Assembly: GCA_964019165.1 (NCBI GenBank)
Contig: OZ025280.1
Location: 10,782,428-10,846,427 of the forward strand
Origin: Mastigias papua
Lineage: Eukaryota > Cnidaria > Scyphozoa > Rhizostomeae > Mastigiidae
Direction: 5' to 3'
DNA: 64,000 bases
Within the stretch, counting starts at the first letter, position 1, and each line of letters opens with the position of its first letter. This document shows positions 36,333 through 47,436 of this stretch, in pieces. The notes below the pieces were generated by a model that had not been told where the DNA came from, did no database searches, and saw only the letters and a program-made list of their open reading frames with translations. The position numbers and the translations under genes are program-made.

Positions 36333-37062
36333 GATATCCCTGTCCACGTCATCCCCCCCTGTATGCAATCAAAAATGTTTTGGATAATGCCCTGCAGTTG
36401 TTAGCTAGGAAGGAAAGAAATACACCAGCAATACTATTGTGTACTATATCGTGACTTGGTACAATAATAAGTACAGAATACGGGCTAGTGTGACTATGTG
36501 CACAAAACAGGTGCCTTGAGACCATCCACTTGATGTATGGTACTGAACACTTCCCATGTAAACCACCTCTTAAATACTACAGCGTACGAATAGTACATTT
36601 GGATTGTATAGCACATGTGGTGCATGTGCCCCAGTTTCCTATCCGTAACTGAGTAGTTTGAGGATTAAAATGGAAACAACATGTTCTGACTACCGTATGT
36701 AATGGGCTAGAAATATACTTGAATAGGTATCATTGGAATAAGTAGCTCCTGCTGTGTATGTCTGTACATTCTAGCTGAGATACTGATAGCTGGACTGAGA
36801 TATAATAATGATATACATATATATGTGGTTGTGTTTACTTGATATGTATGTTGTATAAGTCAGTCAATATGATTGAGTATTTTTTGTGATGTACTCTATG
36901 AGTGTATTGGAGTGAGCTGTGGTAAAAAAAACTGCTGGCTAGTACCACCTCATCCTGTAAACCGGTATAATCATGTGCAGAATGATTTACGGAAATTAGT
37001 GATGGTGTTTATAATAGCTAATCTTAGGAAGGGACAGCAGCTGTTCATCTGTCTCTTCATCT

Positions 37063-37555
37063 GTACTCAATGCAACACAGTACAACGTAAATAAATGGCA
37101 ATACATCAGGTAGCATAGGGCTCAAATGGTAAGGTGCATGTCATGTAGTTAGGTGAAAATGAAGGACACCAAAAAGCTACTGGAGAAGTATCCAAAACAC
37201 CTTGCAATGTAAAAATGAACACTATGCACAACTGTGTATAAAAGTTAATGTTTAAGGTCAAGGAAGCACCTAAGGAATTGGCATGATCATATGGCCCCCA
37301 AGCAATCTTGTACTCAATGCAACAAAGTAAAACGTAAATAAATGGCAATACATCAGGTAGCATAGGGCTCAAATGGTAAGATGCATGTCATGTAGTTAGG
37401 TGAAAATGAAGGAAACCAAAAAGCTACAGGAGAAGTATCCAATACACCTTGCAATGTAAAAATGAACACTATGCACAACTGTGTATAAAAGTTAATGTTT
37501 AAGTTCAAGGAAGCACCTAAGGAATTGGCGTGATCATATGGCCCCGAAGCAATCT
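37063..37555. repeat. 247-bp tandem duplication, near identical
   Basis: TACTCAATGCAACA...CAATCTTG occurs twice in direct order with a 247-bp shift (for example AATGGCAATACATCAGG at 37094 and 37341). Only a handful of differences separate the copies, so the duplication is recent. It produces two near-identical minus-strand ORFs that are by-products. Confidence 0.9.
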
Positions 37556-38854
37556 TGTGGACTCTCCCTAAAATCACGTCCAGCTGGGAAAGTGGGGACC
37601 TTTCTATACAAAACATTATGGCAACACTAAATCGAAACTTTGTCAATGAAATACACCACTTACCTTATAGAGAAGGGACAAAATTCCACGAAGAATTCCA
37701 AGACATCCATCCACTTTGTAAACACCTCAACTGCGAACTTGCGGTCTTGTGTAAACACTATTGTTCGGACACAAAGGATGAGAGGGTCTGGGATCGTGAT
37801 CGCACCTTGGGAATCCCCTCGCATTTCTATCTAAAACCAACAACAAACTAAAGAGTGAAAGGACATGAAAACATCGTAGGAATAATATCAAGGACATTCA
37901 GCAAATAAAATATACACACTATAGACATCTCTGTACAACCGTTTTAAAATATTTTGTGGCTACTAGCAATAAGAATGAAATACAGAGAGCAGTGGCTTAC
38001 TTGACTAAATTGAGGGGGAACAAAACCTTCTTACTACAGGTATACTACTCAACAGAAGTTAAACTCTTAACAGTAATACAACTACACACTTAGACCCAAA
38101 AGACCTCATCAATGCGCATATTCAGCATTTCATGTAGCACAAGTCATTCGGAAGCATACAGATGTCGTATCCCCTTTACGCACACATTAACGTCAACATA
38201 TAAACAGCAATCTAGCAAGGAATAGGACAGTAAACATTTCATCCTAATATTGTAAAAGAAGCAAGACAATTCAGAGAATAAAATCAATCTGATCGGGGAG
38301 GAAGTGTCATGGTGAAATACCCCCGAGGGAAGTCCCCTCAAAATATTGACATAATGTGTGTAATATGAAACACTTATAGTAGACAGAAAAATTAGAGGCA
38401 TTCTGAAAAAAAACCCTATTACATGACTAAACGACTTATCTGGCAGTAGTAATAGTCATGGAAGAAACCCCTCTCAAAAATGAAGTGACAAAAAATCAAT
38501 GTAATAAAAACTAAGTGAAGAAATGACAAAATACAATTACTAAATAAATGAAGTTAGAATGATACCAGATGGTCATTAAGCTTCAGTTATGGAAGAGACC
38601 CCCATTCAAAAACGAAGTGGAAAAACATCAATGCAATAAAAACTATGTGAATGAATGGCAACATGGCTAACAAAATATTTGGTAAATAAGTTATACAGTG
38701 GTATATCTAATAGAAGATTAGAAAGCTGATAGTTATGCAATATATAAGTATATACTATGAAATTTTGTGCAAGAAAGTGTTGAAGCCTATCCCCTGCCAT
38801 ACAGGACAACAGTCCAAAACGGAAAATATATTGTCTATGTCCTGTAAATATGGA

Positions 38855-39181
38855 AAGCATGCAGTAAAAATAAAGTCACTGTGCAATAAATCTAAGGTCA
38901 CTGTGCAGTAAAAATATACTGACTGCACAGTGGAAATAAAGCAACTATGTGCTGAAGACAAAGTGACTGCCCAGACAAAACAATAACATGACTGCATATT
39001 AGAAATGAAGTTATTGCATAGTAGTCATAAAGCGATTGCGCAGTAGAAAAAGGCATCTGTGCACATCAGTTTGTTTCTACTGTGGAGTGGCTTTATGTTT
39101 AGGTCTCGGTGCCACATTATTTTGTCTGCATAGTGCCATTATATTTACTACGCAGTGACTTTATTTTTACTGTGCAGTAAC
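38855..39181. repeat. array of ~23-bp palindromic-core units, with inverted second half
   Basis: From 38868 to ~39056, degenerate units of about 22-24 bp follow the pattern RAAATAAAGTSACTGYGCAGTA. After 39070 the same unit appears in the opposite orientation (TACTGYGCAGT-ACTTTATTTTT) up to 39181. The unit core TACTGCGCAGTA is itself palindromic, so both each unit and the whole array can fold back. No protein is encoded. Confidence 0.7.
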
Positions 39182-40166
39182 CAGAGTTAAAAGAAGTAGA
39201 CCATATATTTTTCATTTTAGACTTTTGTACTGTATGGTGGGGGATAGAAGTCACAATGAACTCAGGGGTAAAACACGGGGTAACATCTATATATCGCAAA
39301 TATAAGTGGTGAACTTGCTGTCATTGTAGAGTAACATTGGGTTATTACATGCGAATAAACCACAGTTGAGGAATGAAGTAAAAAGGGTGATGACTTACCT
39401 AAAGTAAATGAAAATATAAAAGGCAACAATTCTTGGGTAGAACTGTTGAAATCTATGATAAACAATGAGACAGTTCAGAAAAGTGGGAAGTATATGGGAA
39501 ATTGTATTACAAGTACTAACTGACAATCACTACGTTATACCCTCAGGGTAAAAACATAGAGAAACTAAGTATCATACGGCATGTTGAAATGATAATGCTA
39601 ACCGGGCGCCATAACATTCATACGAAAATACTGGTGAAATAGGTATCTACTCAGCCATAAAATAAATCAAGTCTACAGAGCATAGAAAGCAACAGGCATA
39701 GTAAAACATTGTAATAAGTGACACGAATGATAATGCAAACGTGCACCATAACATTCATAAGAAAATACTGGTGAAATTGGTATTTACTCAGCGATAAATT
39801 ACATTGAGTCCATATAGCATACAACGAAAAAGGCATATTAATACACTGTAAAAAGTCAAACGATGGGTACATAAGGGCATAGCAAAGTGCAAGAAAGGAT
39901 AGAAGGCGAGAGGAAGGAGGTGGCCTAGGTTAAACAAAATGGCTGAAAGGGGTAACGTATATTTAAAGAGGAACTTCATTGCAAATGGAAAGGTATTTAT
40001 GCCCAATCTAGGGTAGAGATAAAAGGGGAAACTGGAGCATAGCTAATAGGAACGTAGGCTAAAGATGCGTGATATACCAACAGTGGATGGGAAAATACCT
40101 TGAAACAGAGACGCCACAGGGGGGGAAGCACTCGCAACAAACCCGACGTAAGTCATTAGAAATCTA

Positions 40167-40760
40167 CTAGCTTAGTACTGATAGCCCGCTAAACGCGTGC
40201 TCCCCTTACCCCAGTTCAAAAGTTGTAGATTAGCCTTGGAAAGACTAACGCTGTGCCCCCATAGAAGCTGCATGGTCTACATTTTAGATGAGCAAGGATC
40301 AAAAAAGCTCGCACTGGATCACGAGGTAACATCATTGGCCTCTGTTATGGAGCACATTACTTTCAGTCTTGCATTGTGTAAATCGAAGAAAATTGCAAGA
40401 AAAATTTGTGCCAGAAATGCTCGGATACCTGCGCTAGGCTACGGGGCTACTTGACTTTCATCCTTTTTCTGTACAGCCCCGTAGCCTAGGGCAGGTATCC
40501 GAGCATTGTTTGCATAATGTTTTCTCATACTTTTTCTCGATTTACACAATGCAAGGCCGAAGATCACGTGCTCCATGACAGAGGCCCATGATGTCACCTT
40601 CTCTTGATCCTATGCGAGCTTTGTGGATTCTTCCTCCTCACAAATGCAGACCATACAGCTTTGATGGCGGCACAGCGTTAGTCTTTCCAAGGCTAATCTG
40701 TAACCTTTTGAACTGGGGATAGGGGAGCACACGTTTAGCGGGCTATCAGTATTAAGCTAG
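40167..40760. mobile_element. foldback element FB3 (subfamily A)
   Basis: A 594-bp hairpin starts CTAGCTTAGTACTGATAGCC and ends TATTAAGCTAG. TA directly flanks both ends (40165-40166, 40761-40762), the clearest sign in this window of a TA target for the family. The right arm keeps a different, less decayed version (AGATCACGTGCTCC) than the left. Confidence 0.9.
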
Positions 40761-42370
40761 TATGGATCTAAAATATCAAATTTTCATCATACTTGTTTCA
40801 TATACTTAGCACAAATCCAGATAGGGTTTGCATGCTTGCATACTTTTAACACAGCATTTTCTTCTTTCTTCTTACACTATGCACTTATGCATCTTTCATC
40901 TCTTCTAGTTGCTATCTCATTAATTGAAGGTAGAGATGAAGACACTAACAAGAATATGAAAGGTGCAAGCTTATCATATTTTGAACGATAGCAGTGACAT
41001 GTGAGACCAAATTCCTTGGAAACTTGAACAAATGATGTATTCTGACTACTAGTGAAGTGCATTGGTTACTTTACTGCATTGATTTATGACATACATAGGG
41101 ATCGATGCAAGTAGCATTGTAATTGCTTTCTATGTACATGAAAACAATAGGTGTCCAAAACAGATTATCTATGAAAATAAACTAGAGTAGTTCTGCCACT
41201 TGAAACATGTTAATTTAAAAGCTCCTGAGTGACCTTGGGCACGGTTGCCAGGTGTTTTTTCTCTTTCATGCACAAATATACCATAAAAACCGCCAAAAAC
41301 ACGCCCAAAGTCAATTGAAAATAGCCCAAAGCCCTCCCAAAACGTAAGTCTGCAGATAATGTATAATCAGAAGAATTAGGGATGTCCAATGATATATAAC
41401 CGCCAAAAGATCATTGGGGATGCCTATCTAATTTGTAAAACAAGACTTGTTTTTCTTTTGTCAGTGCGATTATCTAGAATGAGATTGTAAATGCAAGCAC
41501 TAAACAATGAGGTCATTGAACCGATCTTGAAAACATTTTGTAACAAAACAGTCTCGAAAATGATTACAAATGATTAGAAACATAAGCTCTGCTCACACTA
41601 CACAAACTAACCTGGATTCAACCTGGGTTAATCTAACCCAGGTTAGTTTTTTGCGTGTGTGAACACAACTAACCCAAGTTCGCCCCAGGTTAAACTAACC
41701 CAACTCTGTGGGTTCACCCCGGGTTGAAACTGGGGGTGATTTCATGTCAAATCATCCAGCGAATTAGTAAATTGTAACCACTATGTCTCTGATTTCTGGA
41801 TATTTGGATAACACACAGTTTCATGACAATATGCTCAATTCCAAATTTTCAGCTTTTTATCTTAGGAAGCTGTCATTTTTAACACTGGGTACAGGGGTGG
41901 AAGAATTTTTGAGACAAATCGTAAAGTTTGGCTACCCCATTTGCTATACCAAAAAGTATTTTACACCCCATTTTGAAATACTGGATAAATTTCATATGCC
42001 AGTATTATTGCTACTTATGTTATGTATCCTTACCTTTTCTCTCATTCCATCACAATCTTGAGACAGCTGAAATTCAGGTGAAAGGTGTCAGCCTTCTGAT
42101 AATCAGTTTCAATCTACCCAAGCTGGTTCTCAAATATGAAAGCAGCTGACTACAGGAATTTGATGCATACAGCTATGCTGTTAGGGAATGTTGAAGATTC
42201 ATTTTCCTAAACTACCCAAGTTAATGCTGTACTGCAAAAGCAAATATCTAACTGTATAATTAACATCCTCTGATATATACACAGTGTTTTCTACATGTTA
42301 GTAAAATAAACCCAATTTCATATAGAGTTGGCATCACCCGCAGCAGCAGCAGGAGCAATGCAGGACAAAA
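40761..42370. other. no gene; palindrome-rich patch at 41607-41740
   Basis: 41607-41740 repeats CTAACCCAGGTT / AACCTGGGTTA in both orientations, framed by GTGTGTGAAC-like blocks, as in small inverted-repeat MITEs. A block at 41861-41911 (GGAAGCTGTCATTTTTAACA...) has an inverted partner at 46722-46775. No reading frame is supported before the SAM exon. Confidence 0.45.
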
Positions 42371-42716
42371 ATGGAGGCTATAGTGGCAAGCATGAGCGAA
42401 GTTACACATCCATTGAAGAAGTGTCTCACTGATAATTCTCTCGAGGACTATTTTGAGAGCTTTCTAGAAAATGGATATGATGACTTAGAGTTTCTGAACA
42501 AGATGGATGAAAGTGATATTTTGGAGATATTGCAAGACTGCGGTGTAGATAAAAAAGGCCACCATAAGAAGTTCATAGCGATTCTAAAAACAAGGACATA
42601 CACTAGTGAGGAAATGAATGAGCAAGAGCCAGCTATGAAAATCAGTGGGAATGACTTACATTGTAATAAATGTACAATTGTGACAATAAATCAAACAATG
42701 ACCACATCTCAGTTAG
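42371..42716 (+). CDS. SAM-domain protein, exon 1
   Basis: The ATG at 42371 (AAAATGGAGGC) opens a frame holding a SAM domain at about residues 25-77: SLEDYFESFLENGYDDLEFL, MDESDILEILQDCG, KGHHKKFIAIL. SAM domains are five-helix bundles for protein-protein or RNA contacts. A Cys pair (HCNKC) follows. The exon is best ended at CAGTTAG|GTGACC (42716). With the strong acceptor TTTTTATTTTACAG at 42841, the frame continues as VPAAVKDLL. Read straight through, it would stop at 42745. The gene could be a host gene or the accessory gene of an unclassified element. Confidence 0.7.
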
Positions 42717-42841
42717 GTGACCTAACCAGATCAGCTCATGCATAGTTCGTATCTCTTTTCTTCTTGTTGAGAAAATGTTTTCCTTGATGTTTGAGACAAT
42801 GGTTGTAGGCATCTACATTTTATGAGCTTTTTATTTTACAG

Positions 42842-42926
42842 TGCCTGCAGCTGTGAAGGATCTACTCATCCCACATCCAAAGATTGGGAAACACAAATGT
42901 TTTAATGACACGGCACTTAGTTTGTT
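42842..42926 (+). pseudogene. SAM-domain gene, exon 2, interrupted by LTR element
   Basis: A polypyrimidine tract and ACAG at 42838-42841 precede an open segment (PAAVKDLLIPHPKIGKHKCF) that completes the split Val codon from exon 1. At 42927 the 5' LTR of a gypsy element begins. On the far side (45512) the frame can be followed for about 18 codons to CAGTG|GTGAGA, a strong donor. The exon is therefore broken by the insertion. Confidence 0.55.
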
Positions 42927-43267
42927 TGTAGCAATTCCATTTTTTTAGTTACCTTATGCTCCACTCCACTCATTCATTCATTGCATGTTTTTCTACAGTT
43001 CATTGCCATCATTTCCTCTCGACTAACATCACACTAACATTCCATTGCGTCATAACACCTTGCTCTTTGTTCAGGTCTAATTTCACACAGTAGTTTTTCT
43101 TCAACACATTGCCAAACTTTACCTAGCCCTTCCTTTCCAACAGAGATTTTATTTACTTCATCTTTACACGTAATTCCGAGGAGCAAATAGATATACCAAA
43201 TCATAATTTGTAAATAGTCAGGTGATTTCTATCGTGGTGAAGATTACATACACAAATACGATTTACC
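42927..43267 (+). repeat. gypsy 1 5' LTR
   Basis: Pairs with 45238-45511. It contains an extra segment around 43010-43080 that is absent from the 3' LTR. Confidence 0.88.
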
Positions 43268-43339
43268 TCTCCATCCTGCACATCACTTGTGCAACCACTT
43301 ACTGATCTCCTATCACCACAGCGAACCAGTAACGACTAA

Positions 43340-45124
43340 TTTCACCTCTCCGAGGGTGCACTATCTGCCTTTCAAGATGTGAAAACCGCTCTTGCCAAAG
43401 CCACTCTCCTCCCTCATCCTGATCCGTCTGCACCATACTGCCTTATGGTCGATGCTTCTAATGTGGCAGTGGGTGGAGTTCTTCAACAGCGCATCAATCA
43501 CACCTGGCATCCTATTTCCTTTTTCTCCAAGCGTCTGCAGCCTGCTGAAACCAAATATAGTACTTTCAGTTGTGAGCTACTCTCTATTTACCTCTCCATC
43601 TGCCATTTTCGCCATTTCTTGGAAGGACGGGAATTTTATGTTCTCACCGATCACAAGCCGCTGACACATGCTCTCTCTTCGTCATCATCACGTTATTCTC
43701 CACGGGAAACACGCCACCTTGACTTCATCTCCCAGTTTACTTCTGACATTCGACATGTTCACGGAAAAGACAACCCTGTTGCCGATGCTCTTTCTCGCAT
43801 GGATATCAATACACTCAATGCTCCTCTCGATCCTCTGCCTCCTCTCGATTATACCCTCATCGTCCAGGCCCAACAGAATGACTCAGGTCTATCTCAACTC
43901 AAGTCCACATCCTTGCATCTCCAAGCTCTGCCCTTGCCATTTTCCACTGGAACCATACTCTGCGATACGACCACTGCCTCACCACGTCCATACATTCCTG
44001 CACCTTTTCACCATCATGTTTTTGACCAGTTTCACAACCATTCTCACCCTGGAATCCGTGCTACTCAACGTTTGATCACAGAATGCTTCATCTGGCCTGG
44101 CATAAATCGAGATATCCGCCAATGGACCCAATCCTGCCTCCCTTGCCAAAGTGCCAAAGTACACCATCACACTGTCACCCCCCTGGTAACTTTCACTACG
44201 CCCGATGCACGCTTTGATCATATTCATCTCGATATCGTTGGTCCTCTTCCACCATCCCAAGGTTGCCGTTATCTCCTCACATGTATTGATCGCTATACCC
44301 GATGGCCTGAAGCCATTCCTATTCCTGACATAACCGCAGAAACCGTCGCTCGTGTGTTCGTAGCGTGCTGGATCTCTGTGTATGGTGTTCCATCTACAAT
44401 CACCACTGATCGCGGTGCACGATTTGAAGCCTCTCTCTTTACCACTCTTACCCACCTCCTTGGAATCAAGCGCATACACACCACTGCATATCACCCTTGT
44501 GCTAATGGAATGATAGAACGTTTTCATCGACACCTCAAAGCATCATTCACAGCATCATCTGATTCCTCCAAATGGACCGACCTTCTTCCACTAATCCTCC
44601 TTAACATCCGATGTACCCTCAAACAAGACTTACAATGTACTCCCGCTCAACTAGTTTATGGAACTACTCTGCACCTCCCTGGACAATTCTTCACCCCATC
44701 TTGTCCTGACAAGCAACTTGACCCAACCATTTATGCAGATCGTCTGTCATCTTATATGCAGCAACTTTGTCCAGCTTCTCCTCGTCTACAATCTCCATCA
44801 TCATACGTACCATCCAATCTGCCTACCTGTACTCACGTTTTCGTTCACCATGATGCCCTCCGAAAGCCATTGCAACCCCCATACGATGGCCCATACAAAG
44901 TTTTATGCCGCCAAGATAAACATTACACCCTCGAAATCAATGGGAAACACAGTACTATTTCACTCGATCGCTTGACGCCTGCCTGCCTTGACCCACATAT
45001 TACACCACCGCCATCCATCACCCGTACAACCGCGTTGCCTACTCCTCTTCAGAAAGCACAACCACCCTGTACTACTCGCTCGGGACGACAAGGTCATTTT
45101 CCTGCTCGCTATGGAACTAATTGA
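43340..45124 (+). CDS. gypsy 1 pol fragment: RNase H and integrase
   Basis: Open from 43340; first Met 43379; 581 codons from there. RNase H comes first ([45 protein letters not shown]). Then the integrase zinc finger ([12 protein letters not shown]...CLPCQ), and the integrase core with all three acidic residues: [31 protein letters not shown] chromo-like C-terminal stretch ends [15 protein letters not shown]. The frame is intact, but the protein lacks RT, so it cannot support autonomous retrotransposition. Codon use is Pro/Thr/Ser- and C-rich compared with its neighbours. Confidence 0.9.
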   Translation, partial: FHLSEGALSAFQDVKTALAKATLLPHPDPSAPYCLMVDASNVAVGGVLQQRINHTWHPISFFSKRLQPAETKYSTFSCELLSIYLSICHFRHFLEGREFYVLTDHKPLTHALSSSSSRYSPRETRHLDFISQFTSDIRHVHGKDNPVADALSRMDINTLNAPLDPLPPLDYTLIVQAQQNDSGLSQLKSTSLHLQALPLPFSTGTILCDTTTASPRPYIPAPFHHHVFDQFHNHSHPGIRATQRLITECFIWPGINRDIRQWTQSCLPCQSAKVHHHTVTPLVTFTTPDARFDHIHLDIVGPLPPSQGCRYLLTCIDRYTRWPEAIPIPDITAETVARVFVACWISVYGVPSTITTDRGARFEASLFTTLTHLLGIKRIHTTAYHPCANGMIERFHRHLKASFTASSDSSKWTDLLPLILLNIRCTLKQDLQCTPAQLVYGTTLHLPGQFFTPSCPDKQLDPTIYADRLSSYMQQLCPASPRLQSPSSYVPSNLPTCTHVFVHHDALRKPLQPPYDGPYKVLCRQDKHYTLEINGKHSTISLDRLTPACLDPHITPPPSITRTTALPTPLQKAQPPCTTRSGRQGHFPARYGTN

Positions 45125-45237
45125 CATTTCTTTAATTGAACTTGAACATTGTCTCTTTTATTCCTTTTCTACTTTTACCTTGTATGTTTACTGCATTTCG
45201 AATGTCACATTCCACGTGCATTCTAGGGGGGGAGCCT

Positions 45238-45511
45238 TGTAGCAATTCCATTTTTTTAGTTACCTTATGCTCCACTCCACCCATTCATTCATTGCGTGTT
45301 TTTCTACAGTTCATTGCCATCTACTTTCACACAATAGTTTTTCTTCAACACATTGCCAAACTTTACCTAGCCCTTCCTTTCCAAAAGAGATTTTATTTAC
45401 TTCATCTTTATACGTAAGTCCGGGGAGCAAATAGATATACCAAATCATAATTTGTAAATAGTCAGTTGATTTCTATCGTGGTGAAGATTACATACACAAA
45501 TACGATTTACC
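45238..45511 (+). repeat. gypsy 1 3' LTR
   Basis: See 5' LTR. Preceded by the G-rich tract at 45224-45236. Confidence 0.88.
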
Positions 45512-45710
45512 GTCTACCGGCCTGCAACGTGCATTTGTACAAAGTAAAGAGAAGTGCAGTGGTGAGATCGTTCTTTTAATTATAACAAGAACTTTAAGTC
45601 TCAGTTTTATAAAATTAAAAGCAATACAATCAAGAATTGCTAAATGTTTAAGTCATCATTTGACATGACATGATGTCTCCATAAACCTTCAAGAGCTATG
45701 TTTGTACACA

Positions 45711-46529
45711 GAGGAAAATAAGATGGGAGTATATCTGTGATGTAAATGGGATCAAAGCCTTGCCTGGAATGAGGACGACTAAGGATGGAAATTGGCTTAC
45801 TATTGCCATATACTCAGCAGGGGATATTGCCTGAAAACAAAGACTATATGCCTGTGTGTAACTAAAAAATATTTCTCGAAAAAGGAATTAGCAAAGATTC
45901 GATTAGTGAAGGATGATATAAAGAAACGAATATATACACTTTACAATTCTCAAATGAAAATTTTACCATGGAAAGCTAGTGAGTTGGAATGGCTATCCAA
46001 TACCATAGAGGAAATCAAGCCAGTTGAGGATTTGCATCTAGAATTATCATCCAACATCACATCTTCAATACTGAGGGCACAAAACTCTATTGTTGTGTAT
46101 TAACCAAGAAGATTGAGGACACCAGGACAGTGTGGAGGAAAAGAGAAAATAAAGCAAAAACTGAAAAGGAGAAGGCAGTCCATTTGCTCAACAGGTCCTG
46201 CTCAGTCCTCTATTTCATTTGCAGAAATGGCAAGGAGCTTTCAGAGAAGGTGGAGAAAGGAGATTGTGGCACTTTAGTTATGAAGGAAGATGTAATCCAA
46301 GAAAACTTTGCAAATTTGACTTTAAAGCTCCACAGTAGAGGACTAAGAAATCTAAAGGAAACGGGTATATTTGCTGGTGGTATTTTGGGCATTATTGAAA
46401 TGCTTATTAGTGATTTGGACATAAAGATGGAGACTGCTAGAAAAGCGTAGTCTGGGAATGAAAGAAAGGAAGGCAGAAAAAATCAAAGAAGCAAAGAAAC
46501 AAAGAACACTCAATGACTTTTTCAAGTGA
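45711..46529 (+). pseudogene. 3' exons of unknown protein ending in a PIP-box-like peptide (possibly the SAM gene)
   Basis: After an ACACAG acceptor at 45710 the frame starts RKIRWEYICDVNGIKALPGM and stays open for 43 codons. Further open pieces follow (KKYFSKKELAKIRLVKDDIK; after a frame change TKKIEDTRTVWRKRENK and LLNRSCSVLYFICRNGKEL). After another shift at ~46445 the protein ends KERKAEKIKEAKKQRTLNDFFK, with TGA at 46527-46529. QRTLNDFF matches the QxxLxxFF consensus of PCNA-interacting peptides, here at the extreme C-terminus. The rest is not recognised. It is on the same strand as the SAM exons, so it may be one gene, but this is not shown. Confidence 0.45.
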
Positions 46530-46619
46530 ATTTTTGATCACATACATTTAATTAGCTAAGGTTAGAGCTTTTCACACATTCACTTGAGAAAAACTAACAC
46601 TTTAGATTTAACATGCTAA

Positions 46620-46775
46620 TAGTAATTATAGTTGGAATTTTTTGAAAAAATTTGATACCCCATCATGAATTTGCAAAATATCTGATACCCCAATAAAACA
46701 AGGCAAAACTATTTGATACCCCTCCAAAAGTTCTTCCACCCTGTACCCGGCATTAAAAATGACAGCTCCCTTATG
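46620..46775. repeat. ~30-bp GATACCCC tandem units and inverted partner of 41861
   Basis: Three units of roughly 30 bp start TTTGATACCCC / CTGATACCCC / TTTGATACCCC. Next to them 46722-46775 is the inverted counterpart of 41861-41911 (CTGTCATTTTTAA..GGGTACAGGG read on the minus strand). The pair encloses the SAM/PIP region and gypsy 1. Confidence 0.55.
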
Positions 46776-47436
46776 TACACGATGAGTAATCAGCATGTAA
46801 ACTTTTGGGTAATTCCCCAGTGTTGGCCTAAACGAAGTGTCACTCAAAGCAGACTGATCTGCAATTAGGGCAGATTGTCAATTAACAAATTAAAATACAT
46901 ATCTAAAAATTTGCATACAATCTAATTCAAGGTCGCTAATTTCAAACATGGCAACTATTTTGTCATATATACTCTAGAATAGCAGAACACCATGCTCTAA
47001 ATCAAATAGTTACTACTATTTTACGTAATTAATTCAATTAAAATTTTTATGGTTTGGTGGAGCAATTTGCTTAATGGAACAAGATCTTCTGGAATGACAA
47101 ACGATAGATCTACTGTATGCCAGAATGCCATTTTTTGCTATTTAATACATCAACTTCAACATACTTCCAAAGTTAAATGGCATATCAATCATTGGTTATT
47201 GTCAATATGATAAATAGTTGAACAAGATTCAAAGTACACAGCAAAGCTACAATAAGAAGCACCATTTATGGTAACACTTTTTACAACTGTAATAGGTTGA
47301 ACCAGCTTGAAAATGTGCATCTTTTTAAAGATATTTTTTATCAATCGGGTCCACCCGCAAGCTTACATTGATATAGAAACTAAGATACTTACTTACTCCA
47401 AATCAATTTGCATATACTATTGATATCTGAGTCTAT
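46776..47436. other. no gene seen
   Basis: AT-rich spacer between the two convergent genes. No repeats or coding signal recognised. Confidence 0.4.

Larger units (their letters stand above)
34407..40166. repeat. repeat body between Mutator insertion and FB3
   Basis: Non-coding repeat DNA sharing blocks with 11441-13892: CAGAATGATTTACGGAAAT near 36981, CTTGGGAATCCCCTCGCATTT at 37808, AGCAAGGAATAGGACAGTAAACATTT near 38214. Several local tandem repeats are listed separately. Confidence 0.5.
42927..45511 (+). mobile_element. Ty3/gypsy LTR retrotransposon, internally deleted
   Basis: Direct repeats 42927-43267 (341 bp) and 45238-45511 (274 bp) both start TGTAGCAATTCCATTTTTTT and end ATACGATTTACC. 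The difference is a ~67-bp segment missing from the 3' LTR. A G-rich tract (AGGGGGGGAGCC) precedes the 3' LTR as the polypurine tract. Only RNase H and integrase remain inside, so gag, protease and most of RT are gone. No clear target duplication is visible. Confidence 0.88.

Noticed and set aside
37106..37646. Two similar minus-strand ORFs (YDHANSLGASL...)
   Set aside because: They follow from the 247-bp tandem duplication; no motif, no start context, no homologue known to me.
38855..39181. CRISPR-like regular repeats
   Set aside because: Units are degenerate, have no unique spacers, switch orientation, and lie in animal DNA full of retrotransposons.
41783..42061. 92-residue plus-strand ORF before the SAM exon
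   Set aside because: It covers the inverted block at 41861-41911, and a similar stretch appears in the 46626-46847 ORF only because of that repeat; no protein family.
43668..44533. Long ORFs overlapping the gypsy 1 pol gene in other frames, both strands
   Set aside because: Shadows of the C-rich pol frame, which has clear RNase H and integrase motifs.
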